A stretch of 8,563 nt of DNA from CAZAKZ01 sp964485695 (lineage in GTDB: Bacteria > Planctomycetota > JAFGQW01), in contig CAZAKZ010000202.1 in NCBI GenBank assembly GCA_964485695.1, forward strand, positions 1 through 8,563, written 5' to 3'. The translations under genes and the position numbers were made by a program. The notes under the pieces were generated by a model. It searched no databases. It worked only from the letters and a program-made list of their open reading frames with translations, and was not told where the DNA came from. Shown piece after piece: positions 6,824 through 8,563 of the stretch. Every line of letters starts with the position of its first letter. Positions within the stretch are counted from its first letter, which is position 1.

Positions 6824-6858
6824 GCCATACACATCTTTTCTGATATTATGTGTATGGC
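6824..6858 (+). promoter_or_regulatory. vapBC promoter with inverted-repeat operator
   Basis: GCCATACACAT (6824-6834) and ATGTGTATGGC (6848-6858) are perfect 11-bp inverted arms 13 bases apart. TGATATTAT (6841-6849) is an extended -10 element (TGn plus TATTAT) overlapping the right arm; no good -35 is visible. Transcription would start near 6856, about 23 bases before the vapB ATG. The arrangement fits autorepression by the VapB or VapBC complex, as is known for this toxin-antitoxin class. It also argues against a longer vapB reading frame starting upstream. Confidence 0.65.
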
Positions 6859-6878
6859 ACGGAACCGGAGGACCGGAG

Positions 6879-7082
6879 ATGAAGAGAACCAACATTGTCC
6901 TGGATGTGGCGTTGATCGAGAAAGCCAGAAAGCTCACCGGATTGAAGACGATCCGCGAGATCGTGGAGCACGCGCTCCGGGAGCTCGTGCGGAGAAAACG
7001 GCAGCGGGACATTCTGGAACTCCAGGGAAAGGTCGACTGGGTGGGTGACCTGTCTTCCCTGCGCAGGGGCCGCCGCTACTGA
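6879..7082 (+). CDS. vapB: VapB-type antitoxin of a type II toxin-antitoxin pair
   Basis: This 67-residue protein has the pattern of the short VapB antitoxins paired with PIN toxins. It starts MKRTNIVLDVALIEKA (strand 3-9, then helix). LTGLKTIREIVEHALRELVRRKRQ (19-42 region) completes the ribbon-helix-helix-like DNA-binding half. A C-terminal tail around LQGKVDWVGDLSSLR (48-62) is the part expected to wrap the toxin. The ATG at 6879 is chosen because GGAGGA lies 6 bases upstream, the family N-terminus begins there, and the palindromic operator precedes it. The frame is open back to 6708 but without family sequence. The leader holds a tandem ACCGGAG (6864-6870 and 6872-6878), which gives two GGAG boxes. 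vapC begins 9 bases after the stop. The complex should repress its own promoter. Confidence 0.9.
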   Translation: MKRTNIVLDVALIEKARKLTGLKTIREIVEHALRELVRRKRQRDILELQGKVDWVGDLSSLRRGRRY

Positions 7083-7091
7083 TCGGTCATC

Positions 7092-7496
7092 ATGATTCTC
7101 GTGGATACCAGCGTCTGGATCGATTTCTTTCGCGGTCATTCCTCCCCCGAGGCCAATAGGCTTACCCGGGCCCTGGAAGCGGAGGAGGATCTGTGCATCT
7201 GCGGACTGATCCTGACCGAGATCCTCCAGGGGATCCAGGAGGAGCGGCAGATCCGGAAGGTCCGGAAGTACCTGGATACCCTGCTCTACCTGTCCATGCC
7301 CAGAGAGGTCCACGTTTCAGCCGCGAAGGTCTACCGTGCGGCCAGAGCCCGGGGGCTCACCCTCCGGAACACCCTGGACTGCCTCATTGCAGCGTGCGCC
7401 ATCCACCACGACACGCCACTCCTGCACAAGGACAGGGATTTCGTAGCCATCGGGAAGGTGGCCGGGCTTCGGCTGGTTGATTCGGGGCGCAGTTGA
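7092..7496 (+). CDS. vapC: VapC toxin, PIN-domain ribonuclease
   Basis: A 134-residue PIN-domain protein, normal length for VapC, a Mg-dependent endoribonuclease that cuts tRNA or rRNA when not bound by VapB. The acidic active-site residues are all present: D5 in ILVDTSVWIDFF, E43 in LILTEILQG, D96 in NTLDCLIAACAI, and D114/D116 in HKDRDF. The toxin therefore looks catalytically intact. No strong ribosome site precedes the ATG, so translation is probably coupled to vapB, which keeps antitoxin in excess. The stop is only 29 bases from the stop of the convergent DUF5131 gene, with no obvious bidirectional terminator between them. The RNA target cannot be inferred. Confidence 0.93.
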   Translation: MILVDTSVWIDFFRGHSSPEANRLTRALEAEEDLCICGLILTEILQGIQEERQIRKVRKYLDTLLYLSMPREVHVSAAKVYRAARARGLTLRNTLDCLIAACAIHHDTPLLHKDRDFVAIGKVAGLRLVDSGRS

Positions 7497-7525
7497 ACAA
7501 GCCACAGGCTGGGTTTGGGCAGCGA

Positions 7526-8260
7526 TTAGCCCGGTGTGCAGACGATCGAATGCTGTCGTGGAAGTTCGTCGTACGTGCGGCCGTTCAGGTGACGGCCGTT
7601 TCGTTTCTTCCGGACCCCTCCCCACTGCTTGAAGAAGAAGGGAATCCCCCGGCGGTTGCACTGCTCGAGGATCGACTGCGCCCACCCGGATTTCATCGGC
7701 CGCGCTCCTGGCCCGCTCTCCCCGCCGACGATGACCCAGTGAATCCCTCTCAGCGGAATCCGCCCGGTCGGACCGATCAGGGGCTCGCAGGAGAGGAACC
7801 GGACCCTGGCCGGGACCTGCCTGAGATCGCGCATCCGGTGCACCGCGTTTCGATTCTCGACGCTCACGCCCATCCACAGGTTCTCCGGCCATGGAAGCCG
7901 GCTTGAGAGTTCGAGGAGCCTCCGGCTTCTCTTGGTGAGGACCTGGAACGTGTGCCTGGGGCACGAAGTCATGGTCTCGAACACGCGCCGGATGAAATCG
8001 AACGGCACGGCCTCGTGGAACAGGTCGCTCATGGAGTTGACGAACACGATGCGTGGCTTTGTCCATCGCCGCGGCAGATCCACGAGATCTTCCTGGAGCG
8101 TCACTGCGAATCCGTTCCTGTAGCGATCGACAGCCATTGCGTGCAGGCGTTTCGCCATGCGCTCGGCATAGCAGTTCTTGCATCCCTGGCTGATCTTGGT
8201 GCAGCCGGTGACCGGGTTCCAGGTCGCCTCCGTCCACTCGATTTTCGATCTCGACGCCAC
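7526..8260 (-). CDS. DUF5131 (phage Gp37/Gp68) family protein with three-cysteine motif
   Basis: A 244-residue protein of the family formerly called phage Gp37/Gp68. Hallmarks are KIEWTEATWNPVTGC (6-20), then TKISQGCKNCYAERM giving C20, C27 and C30 (C-x6-C-x2-C). Further on are FVNSMSDLFHEAVP, HTFQVLTKR, NLWMGVSVEN, RFLSCEPLIGP, WVIVGGESGPGARPM and GIPFFFKQWGG. The spacing resembles a variant iron-sulfur motif of radical-SAM-like proteins, but cluster binding and reaction are not shown here. The GTG at 8260 is chosen because AAGGAG lies 5 bases before it and the family N-terminus starts there; the upstream ATG at 8335 lies inside the preceding gene. The start is 2 bases after the TcmP-like stop, so the two proteins should be made together. 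Members occur in phages and accessory islands; the biological role is unknown to me. Confidence 0.9.
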   Translation of the reverse strand: MASRSKIEWTEATWNPVTGCTKISQGCKNCYAERMAKRLHAMAVDRYRNGFAVTLQEDLVDLPRRWTKPRIVFVNSMSDLFHEAVPFDFIRRVFETMTSCPRHTFQVLTKRSRRLLELSSRLPWPENLWMGVSVENRNAVHRMRDLRQVPARVRFLSCEPLIGPTGRIPLRGIHWVIVGGESGPGARPMKSGWAQSILEQCNRRGIPFFFKQWGGVRKKRNGRHLNGRTYDELPRQHSIVCTPG

Positions 8261-8262
8261 GT

Positions 8263-8563
8263 CTACTCCTTCAAGAGGTGGCCGGCGATCTTGATCGCTG
8301 TTTTTGCTCCCCTGGGATTGCCGGCGGCAAAACACAGCAGGAAGATCGGCACGTTCCGTGAGTTCAGCAGAGGAAGCGGGTTTGGTGCGACTCCGACGAA
8401 TATGCTCTCTAGTCGCTTCACAAAGAACCTCGCAATGGCATCCAGATCCGCGGACTTCCGGATGCTCTCTTCCTCGTTGTCGAACAGAGACGGCTCCTTG
8501 ATGCTCCGGTAGATGTGCTCTCCAAGGACATATGTCCGATAAACATGCACGAGTTTGTCCGGC
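8263..8563 (-). CDS. tcmP: Three-Cys-motif partner protein (TcmP)-like, C-terminal part only
   Basis: The frame is open from the right edge to a TAG at 8265-8263, giving about 99 C-terminal residues. The true start lies outside the window; the GTG at 8550 is only an internal codon. Visible features are RYGEHIY-like helical sequence near the edge (VLGEHIYRSIKEPSLF), FFVKRLESIFVGVAPNPLPLLNS, and the closing VPIFLLCFAAGNPRGAKTAI. The last of these resembles the C-terminus of TcmP proteins, named for sitting beside the three-cysteine (Gp37/Gp68) family. The immediate coupling to the DUF5131 gene supports the call strongly. Full-length TcmP proteins, as I know them, carry a methyltransferase-like N-terminal FAGPG motif; that part is not visible here. 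The name rests on C-terminal pattern plus context. Confidence 0.75.
   Translation of the reverse strand, partial: PDKLVHVYRTYVLGEHIYRSIKEPSLFDNEEESIRKSADLDAIARFFVKRLESIFVGVAPNPLPLLNSRNVPIFLLCFAAGNPRGAKTAIKIAGHLLKE

Noticed and set aside
6708..6878. N-terminal extension of vapB to an upstream ATG
   Set aside because: The extension lacks family sequence, crosses the promoter and operator, and the ATG at 6879 has its own GGAGGA site.
7497..7525. Bidirectional terminator between convergent vapC and DUF5131
   Set aside because: No stable symmetrical hairpin with flanking A/T runs is visible in these 29 bases.
8261..8335. DUF5131 start at the ATG at 8335
   Set aside because: The extra 25 residues lie inside the TcmP-like gene and lack family similarity; the GTG at 8260 has an AAGGAG site.
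1..8563. CRISPR arrays, tRNA or rRNA genes, insertion sequences
   Set aside because: No regularly spaced direct repeats, cloverleaf-like segments, rRNA motifs or transposase-like frames were seen.

Overview
The window is GC-rich, gene-dense bacterial DNA. The gene set is a succinyl-CoA ligase pair, queuosine genes, an oxalate/formate-type MFS carrier, a VapBC toxin-antitoxin and a TcmP/DUF5131 pair. Together with the protein style, this suggests an anaerobic deltaproteobacterium (Desulfobacterota/Syntrophobacterales type). That placement is inference from gene content and residue patterns, not from a marker gene.

Left block, minus strand (1-3883). Read in transcription order, a 594-residue protein I cannot assign (3883 to 2099) is followed by a strong imperfect hairpin, then sucC and sucD. 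A good sigma70-like promoter for sucCD sits in the gap, and its -35 hexamer lies inside the hairpin arm. SucC and SucD form succinyl-CoA ligase of the TCA cycle. sucD runs off the left edge of the window.

Middle block, plus strand (4117-6611). queE and queD, 3 bases apart, form a short 7-deazapurine (queuosine precursor) operon. It diverges from the unknown gene across a 233-base spacer that holds a perfect 20-bp palindrome. Two hairpins separate queD from an OFA-family MFS transporter gene.

Right block (6612-8563) looks accessory. A 72-nt REPIN/MITE-like inverted repeat follows the transporter, then a short GC hairpin, then a vapBC module whose promoter carries an 11-bp inverted-repeat operator. 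On the minus strand, converging on vapC, is a two-gene unit. It comprises the 3' end of a TcmP-like gene (cut by the window edge) and a tightly coupled DUF5131 (Gp37/Gp68) protein with a C-x6-C-x2-C motif. This pair is the best candidate for a poorly understood system here: a conserved two-protein unit usually met in phage and accessory DNA, whose chemistry and role I do not know to be established.

Four genes appear to use non-ATG starts (queE GTG, queD TTG, DUF5131 GTG, and probably GTG for the unknown gene). Long open frames antisense to sucC, the unknown gene and the transporter are judged to be high-GC shadows.
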